A stretch of 64,000 nucleotides of DNA from Roseovarius mucosus (GCF_002080415.1 NZ_CP020474.1:744001-808000), one strand, 5' to 3'; numbered from the stretch's first letter, positions 8,546-17,302 are shown. Numbers and translations: made by a program. The notes: generated by a model from the letters alone, not told the origin.

Positions 8546-8872
8546 TCAACCGCCCCGGATCAATTCATCCTCGTCATCCGATGCCGACAGGCCCAGCGCA
8601 TCCAGCCCGTTTTCCAGATGATCCGACAAATGCGGCGTCCCAAGCAGGTAATCGGCACAGGGCGTGGTTGCCTCTTCATAGGCGGTGCGCTTGGCCTCAG
8701 CCAATTCCTCGGCCTCGAAACTGCCGCGCCCGATCCACATGACCGCCACCAGACTTGCCTGTTCTTCTTCGCTCAGCCGGTCGATAAACGCACGCAACTC
8801 GCCCTCGGCGCGCTCCAATTCGCGCGCCATCAGCACCACCTGCGCAATCTTGTGTACCGTGATGTCCAGCAT
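8546..8872 (-). CDS. DUF3775-like protein
   Basis: A 108-aa acidic protein beginning MLDITVHKIAQVVLMARELE, typical of the DUF3775 family, with a DYLLGTPHLSDHLENGLDALG segment (about residues 75-95). That segment suggests a helical protein whose C-terminus resembles small regulatory or toxin-antitoxin-like alphaproteobacterial proteins, but no function is established. The ATG at 8872 has GGCGGGAGA just upstream, which is preferred over an in-frame start 7 codons earlier. It is transcribed in the same direction as the RpoE-type operon behind it, 68 bp downstream of the SDR gene. Confidence 0.75.
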   Translation of the reverse strand: MLDITVHKIAQVVLMARELERAEGELRAFIDRLSEEEQASLVAVMWIGRGSFEAEELAEAKRTAYEEATTPCADYLLGTPHLSDHLENGLDALGLSASDDEDELIRGG

Positions 8873-8940
8873 TCTCCCGCCCTCCTGTCGCACCTATCCT
8901 AGCACAGGAATGACGGTCACACAGCCACCCGTCCTTGATC

Positions 8941-9675
8941 TTACGCAAACAGACGGTAATAGGCCCAATCCGGCAAAAACCGTGACAAACGAAAGAGATA
9001 GCTGAACAACCGTGGAAAATGCCGCTGAAATGCCGCCTCATCACACATCAATTCGAACATCTCTTGCGCCGCCGCCTCGGGCGTCATGATAAAGGGCATG
9101 CGAAAGGCGTTCTTATCCGTCAACCGCGTCTTGATGAAACCGGGATTGGCCAGTTGCACCCGCACCCCCGTCCGCCACAGATCAGCGCGCATCGATTCCG
9201 CCAGGGACATGATCCCCGCCTTGGACGCGGCATAGCCAATCGCCCCCGGCAAGCCACGAAACCCGGAAAGCGAGCCGGTCAGCACCACATGGCCCGCGTC
9301 CCGGGCCACCATATCGGGCAAGACCGCGCCAATCACCCGCACCGCACCGGTGAAATTCACATCCGCCATGGCAACCGCTTCCTCGGGCTTCCACTCGGTC
9401 GCGGGCATCGGCCAATAGACCCCGGCCAGCCACACCAACCCGTCAACCGGCCCCACCGCGCGCGCCGCCTCTGCCACGCTGGCACTGTCGCTCACATCGA
9501 CCGGCACCGCACTGGCCCGCCCCGGCAGGCTGGCAACAACCTCCTGCAACCGCTCGGCACTCCGGGCTGACACGATCACCTCTGCCCCGGCAGCGCTGAT
9601 CTTCTGCGCCAGTGCCGCACCCAGACCCTCGCTCGCGCCCACCAGCCAATAGCGTTTGCCGCGCCAATCCATCAT
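8941..9675 (-). CDS. Short-chain dehydrogenase/reductase, last gene of RpoE-type operon
   Basis: A 244-aa classical SDR. The NAD(P)-binding glycine motif is GASEGLG near residue 13, and the catalytic residues are Ser135 (GSLSG), Tyr148 and Lys152 (YAASK). The C-terminal 30 residues are rich in aromatic and basic residues (FSYLFRLSRFLPDWAYY), perhaps for membrane association. Its ATG overlaps the stop of the DUF3833 gene by 4 bp. In R. sphaeroides a comparable gene set is controlled by the sigma factor RpoE in the singlet-oxygen response. The substrate is not known; a lipid-derived one is plausible from the neighbours. Confidence 0.92.
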   Translation of the reverse strand: MMDWRGKRYWLVGASEGLGAALAQKISAAGAEVIVSARSAERLQEVVASLPGRASAVPVDVSDSASVAEAARAVGPVDGLVWLAGVYWPMPATEWKPEEAVAMADVNFTGAVRVIGAVLPDMVARDAGHVVLTGSLSGFRGLPGAIGYAASKAGIMSLAESMRADLWRTGVRVQLANPGFIKTRLTDKNAFRMPFIMTPEAAAQEMFELMCDEAAFQRHFPRLFSYLFRLSRFLPDWAYYRLFA

Positions 9676-10232
9676 GCCTCGACCCGCCGCATCACCGCCA
9701 CCAATTCCGCCACCTTGATCCCGAACTTGCGGAATTGGCTGCGATTGACCACCACGCCGTTAGGGGCAAGATACATCCAGTCGGTGACGCTCAGAACATG
9801 GCCGCCCGCCTCTTTCGGCAGGCGGATGCGATAGCAAAGCCGCGCCGCAGCCCCCATCTGCTGCCCCGTTCCGGTGCCCACCAAATCGTCGGCTTCGGCC
9901 CGGATTGATCCGTCATTGCCCAACTCAAGCTGCCATTCGCGGTCCTGCGCATTGCCGCTGTCATACTCGAAATGCTCCCGCATCACGCCGCGATTGCCCT
10001 GCCAACTGGCCTCGAAATCGCCAGTAAACCGCGACGCAACCCGCCCCAGAGGTCCGTAAATCACCCCCTCGCATTTGATCGCACCGTTCAGATGCTCGCG
10101 CAGATCGAATTGCGGCCCTTGGCCTGCGTAATCCTGCGGCACCTGCGCGCCAAAGCCCGCAAACCGCTCCTTAAGCAGCACAAGCACCAGCATCGCGACC
10201 GCCCCCAATAGGGTCCATCCCAAAGCGTCCAT
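9672..10232 (-). CDS. DUF3833 family protein
   Basis: A 186-aa protein starting MDALGWTLLGAVAMLVLVLL, a single N-terminal membrane anchor or uncleaved signal, followed by a beta-rich domain. That domain contains DFEASWQGNRGVMREHFEYDSG and ends SQFRKFGIKVAELVAVMRRV, as in DUF3833 proteins. The function is unknown; the family recurs next to SDR, DUF1365 and flavin-dependent desaturase-like genes. It overlaps the SDR gene by 4 bp and starts 4 bp after the MFS gene. The chosen start drops 15 upstream residues that look non-coding. Confidence 0.88.
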   Translation of the reverse strand: MDALGWTLLGAVAMLVLVLLKERFAGFGAQVPQDYAGQGPQFDLREHLNGAIKCEGVIYGPLGRVASRFTGDFEASWQGNRGVMREHFEYDSGNAQDREWQLELGNDGSIRAEADDLVGTGTGQQMGAAARLCYRIRLPKEAGGHVLSVTDWMYLAPNGVVVNRSQFRKFGIKVAELVAVMRRVEA

Positions 10233-10236
10233 CAGA

Positions 10237-11478
10237 TCAGCTCCTTTCCTCAATCGGTGTTCGGGCCAAGAGCGCAATGGCCAAAAGTTTCAAGACACAG
10301 GGCACTGCCCCGTAAAGTAGGCTCAGCAAAGTCAGCGCCGCCGCATCATTATTCTGCCCGGCAGCAAAGCCGCCCGCCTCAAGCAGCGGCAACAGCGCCA
10401 CTGCCGCCAGCGCCAGCGTGAATTTCGACACGAACGACCAGAGGCCAAACCCCTCCGCCGCCCCCGGCGACACCTGCGCCATCCGCCGTGCGAACAGCGC
10501 CGGCAAAAGCGTCATATCCGCCCCCATCGCCGCGCCAGAGGCAACGCAGATCAGTCCAAAGGCCCAAAGATCGCCCGCCCCCAGCAGAATCGCCCCGGCA
10601 AAGGCAGCAATCGACAGCATCATTCCCGCCAAGAGCATCCGCTTGGCCCCAAACCGCTCGGCCAAGGCGCCCCAAACCGGGGCCGCCGCCGCCGCCGACA
10701 GGAAAAAGAGCAACAGAAATGCCCCCTCCCATCCCGGTGCCTGCAACCGGCTCTCCACGAAAAACAAAAACAGCGTCGAACTCACAGCCACAGGGGCTGC
10801 GTTGACCATCGCCACCATCAGCAACCGCCGCGCCACAGCATCCCGCAGCACCGGGCCAAAGCCGGTTCCCGGCACCCCTCCGCGATCCTGCCATTGCCCG
10901 ACCATCGCCAACGCCGCCAGCCCCGACAAAATCGCAAAGCTGAGGGCAAAGCCGCCAAACCCGCCCAACACCAGCGGTGCCACCGCCGCCGCGCATATCC
11001 CCAACAAAGCGCCGGTTTCCCGCCACCGCGCCAGCCGCAAATGCCCCTGCCCCGGCAAGGCCGCTGCCGTCGCCACACCCTGCGCGTAAAAGCAGATGGT
11101 CAGATAGCTGAAGGCCGAAAACACCAGCACCAGCATCGCCGCAAACCACCAAAGCGGCGCGATGGGCGGCACCACGGCAAATAGCCCCAGCATCGCCGCC
11201 GCCATCACCGCCACCGCAATCCAAATGCTCACCGCACGATGCGCGCGCAACCGCTCGGCCAAACGCCCCAGCGCCGGATCCTGCACCACATCGATCAGCC
11301 GCAGCGCAAACAGCACCGCCCCCAAAGCCCCGAGCGATACGCCATATTCATCCACATAGAATTTCGGCGCATGGATATAGAGCGGCAATCCCGCCGCCGC
11401 CAAAAGCGCCCCAAAGAGCGCATAACCCGGCAGGCGCGGCGCTGCCTGCGCCACGCTCCCCGCCAGAACCGCGCTCAT
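10237..11478 (-). CDS. MFS/GPH-type membrane transporter
   Basis: A 413-aa integral membrane protein with about 12 hydrophobic segments. The segment IDVVQDPALGRLAERLRAH, placed between early helices, is the conserved loop of the glycoside-pentoside-hexuronide (MelB-like) branch of the major facilitator superfamily. The GPH branch usually carries sugars with Na+ or H+. The operon context (fatty-acid-modifying genes under an ECF sigma factor) suggests a different substrate such as a lipid. It overlaps the DUF1365 gene by 4 bp. Confidence 0.88.
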   Translation of the reverse strand: MSAVLAGSVAQAAPRLPGYALFGALLAAAGLPLYIHAPKFYVDEYGVSLGALGAVLFALRLIDVVQDPALGRLAERLRAHRAVSIWIAVAVMAAAMLGLFAVVPPIAPLWWFAAMLVLVFSAFSYLTICFYAQGVATAAALPGQGHLRLARWRETGALLGICAAAVAPLVLGGFGGFALSFAILSGLAALAMVGQWQDRGGVPGTGFGPVLRDAVARRLLMVAMVNAAPVAVSSTLFLFFVESRLQAPGWEGAFLLLFFLSAAAAAPVWGALAERFGAKRMLLAGMMLSIAAFAGAILLGAGDLWAFGLICVASGAAMGADMTLLPALFARRMAQVSPGAAEGFGLWSFVSKFTLALAAVALLPLLEAGGFAAGQNNDAAALTLLSLLYGAVPCVLKLLAIALLARTPIEERS

Positions 11479-12230
11479 CGGCTCACCTCATCGGCGGGCG
11501 GCACCGGACGGCTCTGAAACCGCGCCCCCTTCCACCAAAGCTTGAGCGCCTGCCAATGGATCAGGCCCAGCACCCGCCGCGATCCAAAGGGACGCCGCAG
11601 CATGGCACGCACCAGCCCGCCCGTGGTCAGCGGCTTGCGCGCCCCCACCAGCGTGGCAATCACCCCGCCATGGCCGCCGCTGAAATCAATCCAGATCCCA
11701 ACCCGATCCTCTCGCAGATCAAAGCGGAATTCATAACCGCCCTCGATCTTCAGAAAGGGCGAAACATAGAAAATCTTGCGCGCACGGATACGGTCCTCTG
11801 CGGTGATCGGCCCCATATCATCGCGATGACACAGATAGGAATGGCGATCGCCATAGGTATTCGTCACCTCGGCAATGATGACCGGCACCTGACCCGCCGC
11901 ATCACGGCAAATCCAGAAACTCACCGGGTTGAACACATGCCCCAACATACGCGGCTGCGCCAAAAGCTCGATCCGCGCGGGCGGGGCAATCTGCCGCTCG
12001 GCCAGCACCGCGCGCACCCACGCCGCCCCGCGCCCCTGTCCCGGCACGCCGCCATGATCCTTGTCCCAGACCGAGGCCAACCCGCCCCGATTGCGCCCAA
12101 AAAGACGCGGCGCGCTTACCTCTGCCTCGGCATCCAACAGCACATAGTCAATCCCATAGCGAAAGGCGTTTTCAATCCCGCCCTTGCGCCCATGCCAGGT
12201 GTGGCCCGCGATATGATCGACCCGGCTCAC
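11475..12230 (-). CDS. DUF1365 domain-containing protein
   Basis: A 251-aa protein of the DUF1365 family. Typical segments are HTWHGRKGGIENAFRYGIDY at the N-terminus, LLAQPRMLGHVFNPVSFWIC, EVTNTYGDRHSYLC and KIFYVSPFLKIEGGYEF. Family members nearly always sit beside a flavin amine-oxidase-like protein and often a cyclopropane fatty acid synthase, and are linked to membrane fatty-acid modification. No cfa gene is present in this window. It overlaps both neighbours by 4 bp, indicating translational coupling. Confidence 0.92.
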   Translation of the reverse strand: MSRVDHIAGHTWHGRKGGIENAFRYGIDYVLLDAEAEVSAPRLFGRNRGGLASVWDKDHGGVPGQGRGAAWVRAVLAERQIAPPARIELLAQPRMLGHVFNPVSFWICRDAAGQVPVIIAEVTNTYGDRHSYLCHRDDMGPITAEDRIRARKIFYVSPFLKIEGGYEFRFDLREDRVGIWIDFSGGHGGVIATLVGARKPLTTGGLVRAMLRRPFGSRRVLGLIHWQALKLWWKGARFQSRPVPPADEVSR

Positions 12231-13525
12231 GCCGCCGCCACGGCCTGCGGCAGCGACGCACAGAGCGCCTCAGCCACTTCCAACCCGCTCGACAGCCCAT
12301 CTTCGTGAAACCCGTGTCGCATCCACGCACCGCAAAACCATGTATTCCGCCGCCCGTTGCCCGCCCGAACCCGGGATTGCGCCGCGACCGCCTCCAGATC
12401 ATAGACCGGATGGCGCAGCGTCACCTGATCATAGATCAAGTCGTCCCGAATGGGCCGTGTGGTGTTCAGCGTCACGAAATGCGGATCATTCTCGGGGATC
12501 GGTTGCAGGCTGTTCATCCAATAGGTCAGATCAATCTGCCCCACCCGCTTCACCTTTGCCTCGGTGTAATTCCACGACGACCAGACCGCCCGCCGACGCG
12601 GCATCACGCTGGTGTCGGCATGCAGCACGATGTCATTGGGCTGATAGGCAATCGCCCCCAGATCACCGCGCTCGATCTCATCCGCATCCGACAAGAGCCG
12701 CAACGCGTCATCACTATGCGCGGCAATGACCACCTCGTCGAACCGCTCCCACGCGCCGCCCTCGGCCCGGACCTCAACGCCCTCGGCCAGACGCCGAATA
12801 CCCGCCACCGGCGCACCCAACCGGATCTCGGCCCCTTTTGCGCGCAGCGATTGTTCCAACCGGCGCACATAGGCCACCGATCCGCCAACAACCGTATACC
12901 ATTGATGTTGCTCACTATATCCAAGCAACCCATGCTGCTTGAAGAATGTCACCAGCGCCTGCGCCGGAAATTGCAACACCTGCTCTACCGGCATCGACCA
13001 GATCGCCCCGGAAAATGGCGTCAGGTAATAGTCGCGAAACGCCCGGCCCAGCTTCATCTTGTCAATCAGACCGGCCATCGTCAAACCCGGTTCGCTGCAC
13101 GCCTCCAGCGCCCCGGCATTGAACCGGAAAATATCACGCAACATCATCCAATGCGCCGGGTTCGCCAGATTGCGCCGCTGCGCAAAATACGCCCCCGACC
13201 CTTGCAGACCATATTCCAACGCGCCCCCCCGGAAGGACGCGCCAAAGCTCATCGTGCTCGGGGTCACGGCCACATCCAACCGCTCAAAAAGCGCGCTTAG
13301 ATGCGGATAGGTCGCATAGTTGAACACGATAAAGCCGGTATCAACTGGCTGATCTCCGCGCTGTCCCGCCAGGATCGTTCGCGCATGCCCCCCCAAACGG
13401 GGCTCTGCCTCAAACAGCACCACCCGGTGCCTGTCCGCCAGACGCTCTGCCGCCCCCATTCCCGATATGCCTGCGCCGATCACGGCAATTGTCTTGCGCG
13501 CGGTTGCGCTGGTCTCGAAGGGCAT
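12227..13525 (-). CDS. FAD-dependent amine-oxidase-like oxidoreductase, first gene of RpoE-type operon
   Basis: A 432-aa flavoprotein with the N-terminal Rossmann motif GAGISGMGAAERL, followed by the acidic end of the second strand (LFEAEPRLGGHARTI). The C-terminal FAD segment contains NTWFCGAW and GLSSGLEVAEAL. Members of this group paired with DUF1365 proteins act on lipids (fatty-acid desaturation or modification) rather than amines. I chose the ATG at 13525 because AGGTGA lies 8 nt upstream; an in-frame GTG at 13537 would add four residues. A divergent ECF-like promoter lies 36 bp ahead. R. sphaeroides has an equivalent RpoE-controlled operon connected with furan fatty acids; the detailed reaction here is inferred. 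Confidence 0.9.
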   Translation of the reverse strand: MPFETSATARKTIAVIGAGISGMGAAERLADRHRVVLFEAEPRLGGHARTILAGQRGDQPVDTGFIVFNYATYPHLSALFERLDVAVTPSTMSFGASFRGGALEYGLQGSGAYFAQRRNLANPAHWMMLRDIFRFNAGALEACSEPGLTMAGLIDKMKLGRAFRDYYLTPFSGAIWSMPVEQVLQFPAQALVTFFKQHGLLGYSEQHQWYTVVGGSVAYVRRLEQSLRAKGAEIRLGAPVAGIRRLAEGVEVRAEGGAWERFDEVVIAAHSDDALRLLSDADEIERGDLGAIAYQPNDIVLHADTSVMPRRRAVWSSWNYTEAKVKRVGQIDLTYWMNSLQPIPENDPHFVTLNTTRPIRDDLIYDQVTLRHPVYDLEAVAAQSRVRAGNGRRNTWFCGAWMRHGFHEDGLSSGLEVAEALCASLPQAVAAA

Positions 13526-13560
13526 TGGGCGTGTCACCTGTCATTTTCTTATTACAATCC

Positions 13561-13590
13561 TGTTTACGGACCGGCACCGCAAACGGATTA
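13561..13590 (-). promoter_or_regulatory. Putative RpoE-type ECF promoter for the five-gene operon
   Basis: On the minus strand, TAATCC (13590-13585) is separated by 18 nt from TAAACA (13566-13561). This resembles the TGATCC / TAAGAA-like RpoE consensus of Rhodobacter and matches the spacing of the opposite promoter. Transcription would begin about 25 nt before the ATG at 13525. Confidence 0.5.
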
Positions 13591-13632
13591 GATTGTTTTT
13601 GTCTGCCCTTCGCGTTTTTTTCGCGCGCCCGG

Positions 13633-13662
13633 TGATCCACCATGACCTGCGTCGCGTAACTC
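13633..13662 (+). promoter_or_regulatory. Putative RpoE autoregulatory promoter
   Basis: A perfect TGATCC -35 element (13633-13638) is followed after 18 nt by TAACTC (13657-13662). It faces the sigma factor gene, implying autoactivation as in Rhodobacter sphaeroides. An initiation point near 13669 would exclude the ATG at 13667 as the translation start. Confidence 0.6.
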
Positions 13663-13771
13663 GTCTATGTTGAATGATGCCACCCTCCTCTGTGACCCAG
13701 CCCCCTCGCCGGTGCCTGTCGCCCGTGCTATGAGGCGCGTGACAACGGGCAAACGGGCGGGACCGGCACAG

Positions 13772-14323
13772 GTGACTACGGCACGAGAGACTGAGAATAC
13801 CGATTGGGTGGCCTGTATCGCGGCCATTCGCGATCACGGGGACGAGGCGGCATTTGCCCGGCTTTTTGCCCATTTCGCCCCAAGGGTGAAGGCGTTTCTG
13901 ATGCGCTCCGGCGCAGATGCGACGCTGGCCGAGGAATGCACCCAAGAGGTCATGTCGACGCTCTGGCAAAAGGCGCATCTCTTCGATCCGACCCGCGCCT
14001 CTGCCGCAACTTGGATTTTCACCATCGCGCGGAACCGCAAAATTGATGCGCTGCGCAAGCAAAGACGACCCGAACCCGAGGATTTGCCTTGGGGCCAAGA
14101 CCCAGAACCCGATCAGGCCGACGTGCTCGCCCTGCAACAGGAAAGCGACCAACTGGGGCGCGCGATTGCCGCCCTGCCCGCGAAACAAAGGGAATTGATC
14201 GAAAAGGCTTATTTTGGCGATCTCAGCCATTCCGAGATTGCCGCCGATACCGGCCTGCCGCTTGGAACGATCAAATCTCGCATCAGACTGGCGCTCGATC
14301 GACTGCGCCACGCAATGAAGTAA
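13772..14323 (+). CDS. rpoE: ECF sigma factor RpoE (singlet-oxygen response)
   Basis: An extracytoplasmic-function sigma factor of the group paired with ChrR anti-sigma factors. From the GTG at 13772 it is 183 aa, close to R. sphaeroides RpoE, and begins MTTARETENTDWVACIAAIR. Region 2 holds ECTQEVMSTLWQKAHLFDP and TWIFTIARNRKIDALRK. Region 4 is a helix-turn-helix with LSHSEIAADTGLPLGTIKSR. An open frame continues upstream to an ATG at 13667, but that codon falls at or before the predicted transcription start, so it is rejected. chrR follows 10 bp downstream. In R. sphaeroides singlet oxygen triggers ChrR release and RpoE-dependent transcription; the same is inferred here. Confidence 0.93.
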   Translation: MTTARETENTDWVACIAAIRDHGDEAAFARLFAHFAPRVKAFLMRSGADATLAEECTQEVMSTLWQKAHLFDPTRASAATWIFTIARNRKIDALRKQRRPEPEDLPWGQDPEPDQADVLALQQESDQLGRAIAALPAKQRELIEKAYFGDLSHSEIAADTGLPLGTIKSRIRLALDRLRHAMK

Positions 14324-14333
14324 AGTGTATGCC

Positions 14334-14984
14334 ATGACCAGAAATCAGATCACCCACCACCTGACCGACGCCCTCTTGATGGCCTATTCGGCAGGCAGCC
14401 TGCCCGAGGCGTTCAATCTCACGGTGGCCACCCATCTGTCGATGTGCGACGAGTGTCGTGCGCGCGCGGCGGCCTTTGATGCCGTGGGCGGCGCGATGAT
14501 TGAAGAGACGCAAACAGCCGAGATGGCGCAGGATAGTCTTGCCGCGACAATCGCACTCATCCGCGCCGGCAAACCGCAGCGCGAGGCACCAGCCCAGCGC
14601 ACAGGGATTTTTCCCGCGCCGCTACGCGATTACGTCGGCGGCGATCTGGCTGCGGTCCGCTGGCGGCCTGTCGGCATGGGCGTGAAACAGGCGATCCTGC
14701 CCACCTCTCGCGCGGCGACCGCCCGGCTGCTCTATATCCCCGCAGGTGCGGCCGTGCCCGACCACGGGCATCGCGGCACCGAATTGACACTGGTGTTGCA
14801 AGGGGCGTTCTGCGATCAGGTCGCGCGCTTCGGCCCCGGTGACATCGAGGTCGCCAATGAGGATCTCGATCACACCCCTGTCGCCGAAATTGGCGCTGAC
14901 TGCATCTGCTTGGCCGCCACCGACGCGCCCCTGCGCTTCCGCGCCCTGATGCCGCGCATCGCGCAACCGTTCCTGCGGATTTGA
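14334..14984 (+). CDS. chrR: Zinc anti-sigma factor ChrR
   Basis: A 216-aa cupin-type anti-sigma factor that holds RpoE inactive until singlet oxygen appears. The N-terminal anti-sigma domain shows the zinc signature H-x3-C-x2-C (His34, Cys38, Cys41 in THLSMCDECRA) plus His8/His9. The C-terminal cupin domain contains the metal-type motif PDHGHRGTELTLVLQG and a second His in DHTPVAEIG. The ATG at 14334 lies 10 bp after rpoE; a GTG three codons earlier is less likely. Both domains are intact, so the regulatory switch should work as in Rhodobacter. Confidence 0.95.
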   Translation: MTRNQITHHLTDALLMAYSAGSLPEAFNLTVATHLSMCDECRARAAAFDAVGGAMIEETQTAEMAQDSLAATIALIRAGKPQREAPAQRTGIFPAPLRDYVGGDLAAVRWRPVGMGVKQAILPTSRAATARLLYIPAGAAVPDHGHRGTELTLVLQGAFCDQVARFGPGDIEVANEDLDHTPVAEIGADCICLAATDAPLRFRALMPRIAQPFLRI

Positions 14985-15075
14985 CCCTGCGCCTGTCGCC
15001 CCTCCCCGTGCCAATCGGGCGCGGGGCCACAGGTGACAGGCCAGACCATCTCGCCCACACCGACGGGCGCGCGTC

Positions 15076-16296
15076 TCAGCCGATCTCAACCACCCGCGTC
15101 TCGACGCGCGATGATTTCTCCAACGTACGATGCACCGGGCATTTATCCGCGATCTCGCGCAACTTCTCGCGTTGCGCCGCGCTCAGATCCCCTTCCAGCC
15201 GGATCACCCGCGTAAAGACATCCACCTTGGCCTCGCCCCGCGCATCCGCATCCTGCGCATGCACCTTGTCATGGCAGACATCGACACTCACATGATCCAG
15301 CAGCCAGCCCTTGCGCCGCGCATACATCCGGATCGTCATCGAGGTACAAGACCCAAGCCCCGCCGCCAGAAACCCATAAGGCGACATGCCCCGATCCGTG
15401 CCGCCATAGGCCACCGGCTCATCGGCCAGCACATGATGCGCGGGGCCTGCGTTGACATCCTGCAAGAACCCGTCTGCATCTGCCTCACTCACCCGCACCA
15501 CGCCTTCTGGGGCTCCGGGCGGTGGCGCGGGCACGCGCATATCCAGATAGCGCGGCACCCAGGCAGCAATCACATCCGCCGCATATTCGGCATCCCCCGC
15601 GCGGGAAATCAGATGATCCGCCCCATCCAGCGTGACAAAACTCTTGGGATGCTTCGCCGCCCGGAAAATCTCTGAGGCATTCTCGATCCCCACGACCGCA
15701 TCCCGTGGCGCGTGCAACACCAACAGCGCCTTGCGTAGTCCCGTGATCTTCGGGCCAAGCACCTCGGCCCGCACATCCTCGACAAAGCCGCGCCCAATGC
15801 GAATACCGCGCCCGCCCAGCCGCACCTCAGCCACACCCTCAGCCTCGATCCGCTCCAAAGCATCCCCGAAATTCTGCGTCACATGGCCCGGATCATAGGG
15901 CGCGCCAATCGTCACAACCGCCCGCGCGCTCTTGATCCGCCCCGCAGCGGCCAGAACCGCCGCGCCGCCCAAACTGTGCCCGATCAGCACATTCACCGCC
16001 ATGCCGCGCTTTGCCAAGGCCTCTGCCGCCCGCTCCAGATCCACAACATTCGACGTAAAAGACGTGTTCTCGAACTCGCCCCCCGAATGCCCCAGACCCG
16101 TGAAATCAAACCGCAACACCGCGATTCCCGCCCCCGCCAGCCGTGCCGCAATCCGCCGCGCGGCCGGGATATCCTTGGAACAGGTGAAACAATGCGCAAA
16201 CAGCGCCGTCGCCAGATGTGGCCCCTCCGGCAGATCAAGCCGCGCCACAAGATCATGGCCTGCATGGCCGGGAAACGTCAGGCGTTCGGTGGGCAT
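15076..16296 (-). CDS. Alpha/beta hydrolase-OsmC fusion protein
   Basis: A 406-aa two-domain protein. Residues 1 to about 255 form an alpha/beta hydrolase with nucleophile Ser108 in GHSLGG, an acid in HAPRDAVVG and the final His in LDGADHLIS. Residues from about 265 form an OsmC/Ohr-like domain with the reactive Cys in GLGSCTSMT and the second in DKCPVHRTLE, the arrangement used to reduce organic hydroperoxides. Fusions of this kind are widespread but their substrate is unsettled. It lies next to the RpoE-ChrR genes, converging with chrR across a 91-bp gap, which fits an oxidative-stress setting without proving one. Confidence 0.92.
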   Translation of the reverse strand: MPTERLTFPGHAGHDLVARLDLPEGPHLATALFAHCFTCSKDIPAARRIAARLAGAGIAVLRFDFTGLGHSGGEFENTSFTSNVVDLERAAEALAKRGMAVNVLIGHSLGGAAVLAAAGRIKSARAVVTIGAPYDPGHVTQNFGDALERIEAEGVAEVRLGGRGIRIGRGFVEDVRAEVLGPKITGLRKALLVLHAPRDAVVGIENASEIFRAAKHPKSFVTLDGADHLISRAGDAEYAADVIAAWVPRYLDMRVPAPPPGAPEGVVRVSEADADGFLQDVNAGPAHHVLADEPVAYGGTDRGMSPYGFLAAGLGSCTSMTIRMYARRKGWLLDHVSVDVCHDKVHAQDADARGEAKVDVFTRVIRLEGDLSAAQREKLREIADKCPVHRTLEKSSRVETRVVEIG

Positions 16297-16487
16297 CTCA
16301 CATCCTCTGCGTGCTACCTCGCCAGACTATGTACCCGAACTACAGATCGCCACCCCGCCACGCCCAATGTCACGCGAAGGTGAGACATTGTGGCATTTGC
16401 CTAAAACCCGGCCTATTCCGCCGCCCGCCCCCAACCCTTCCTTAACCGGCGCGCGCGATCCTCGGATGCACAGAGGAGGGTGGGACC

Positions 16488-17222
16488 ATGCGCAGGCAGA
16501 TCGAATCGGCGGGCGATGTGCGGCGCTTCGCAGCGCTGATCTGCCTTGGCGTGCTGATTGTCGACACTCTGCTGCGGGATCTTGCCCTGCTTCCCGGCGC
16601 GCTCACGGCCGTGATGATCGCGGCCCCCCTCGCCTATGCCATGGGCCAGCGTCTCCGGGCAAATCAGCGGCACGCGCAGGCTCTCGAACATGCGCTGCAC
16701 CACGATTCCCTCACGGGCCTACGAAGCCGCGCCAGCCTGCGTGCCGGCGTGCCGGGCGACACCGCGCGCCCCTGCGCCGTGATCGTGGCCGATATCGACC
16801 ATTTCAAACGCTTCAATGATTGCCACGGTCATGCGGCGGGCGATCTCGCCCTGCGCCACTTTGCGCAGCTCCTGCGGGAAAATTGCCGCGCGGGCGATCT
16901 AGTGGCACGCTTGGGCGGCGAAGAATTCGTGATCCTGATGCCGATGACCAGCCCGGCCAATGCCCTGCGCGCCGCCAATCGCATGGCCCGCCGCATTCGG
17001 CAGGGCCCGGTCTTTCTCGACACCGGCCCGCAGACCCTCACCGCCAGCTTCGGCGTCGCGGCGCTCCTACCGGGCGACACGCTCGACGCGGGCCTGCAAC
17101 GGGCCGACCGCGCCCTCTACCGCGCCAAAGGCGCCGGGCGCGATCGCGCCTGCCTCCACGACCCGGCGCTTGACGCAGGCCCCGGACAGACCGGGGCCAC
17201 CCAAATCCATCACAATCCGTGA
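16488..17222 (+). CDS. Membrane-anchored diguanylate cyclase (GGDEF)
   Basis: A 244-aa protein with two hydrophobic segments in residues 13-52, a short linker and a GGDEF domain from about residue 72. The catalytic motif is GGEEF (143-147). The inhibitory I-site RxxD (Arg134-Asp137) stands five residues ahead of it, so c-di-GMP product inhibition is expected. The DIDHFKRFND metal-binding strand is intact. There is no periplasmic sensor domain beyond the short hairpin. The start at ATG 16488 follows AGGAGGGTGGGACC. It is likely an active cyclase making c-di-GMP at the inner membrane. Confidence 0.92.
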   Translation: MRRQIESAGDVRRFAALICLGVLIVDTLLRDLALLPGALTAVMIAAPLAYAMGQRLRANQRHAQALEHALHHDSLTGLRSRASLRAGVPGDTARPCAVIVADIDHFKRFNDCHGHAAGDLALRHFAQLLRENCRAGDLVARLGGEEFVILMPMTSPANALRAANRMARRIRQGPVFLDTGPQTLTASFGVAALLPGDTLDAGLQRADRALYRAKGAGRDRACLHDPALDAGPGQTGATQIHHNP

Positions 17223-17302
17223 TTTAATATCACTCATAAATTCGTTTTAAGAATTCATACGGTGCAATTACCTTCGGGCCATCCAACCAAAAGGATCGGA
17301 CC

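Noticed and set aside
8414..8902. 162-codon plus-strand frame opposite the DUF3775-like gene
   Set aside because: The minus-strand gene has a better start, a recognised family pattern and consistent direction with the neighbouring operon.
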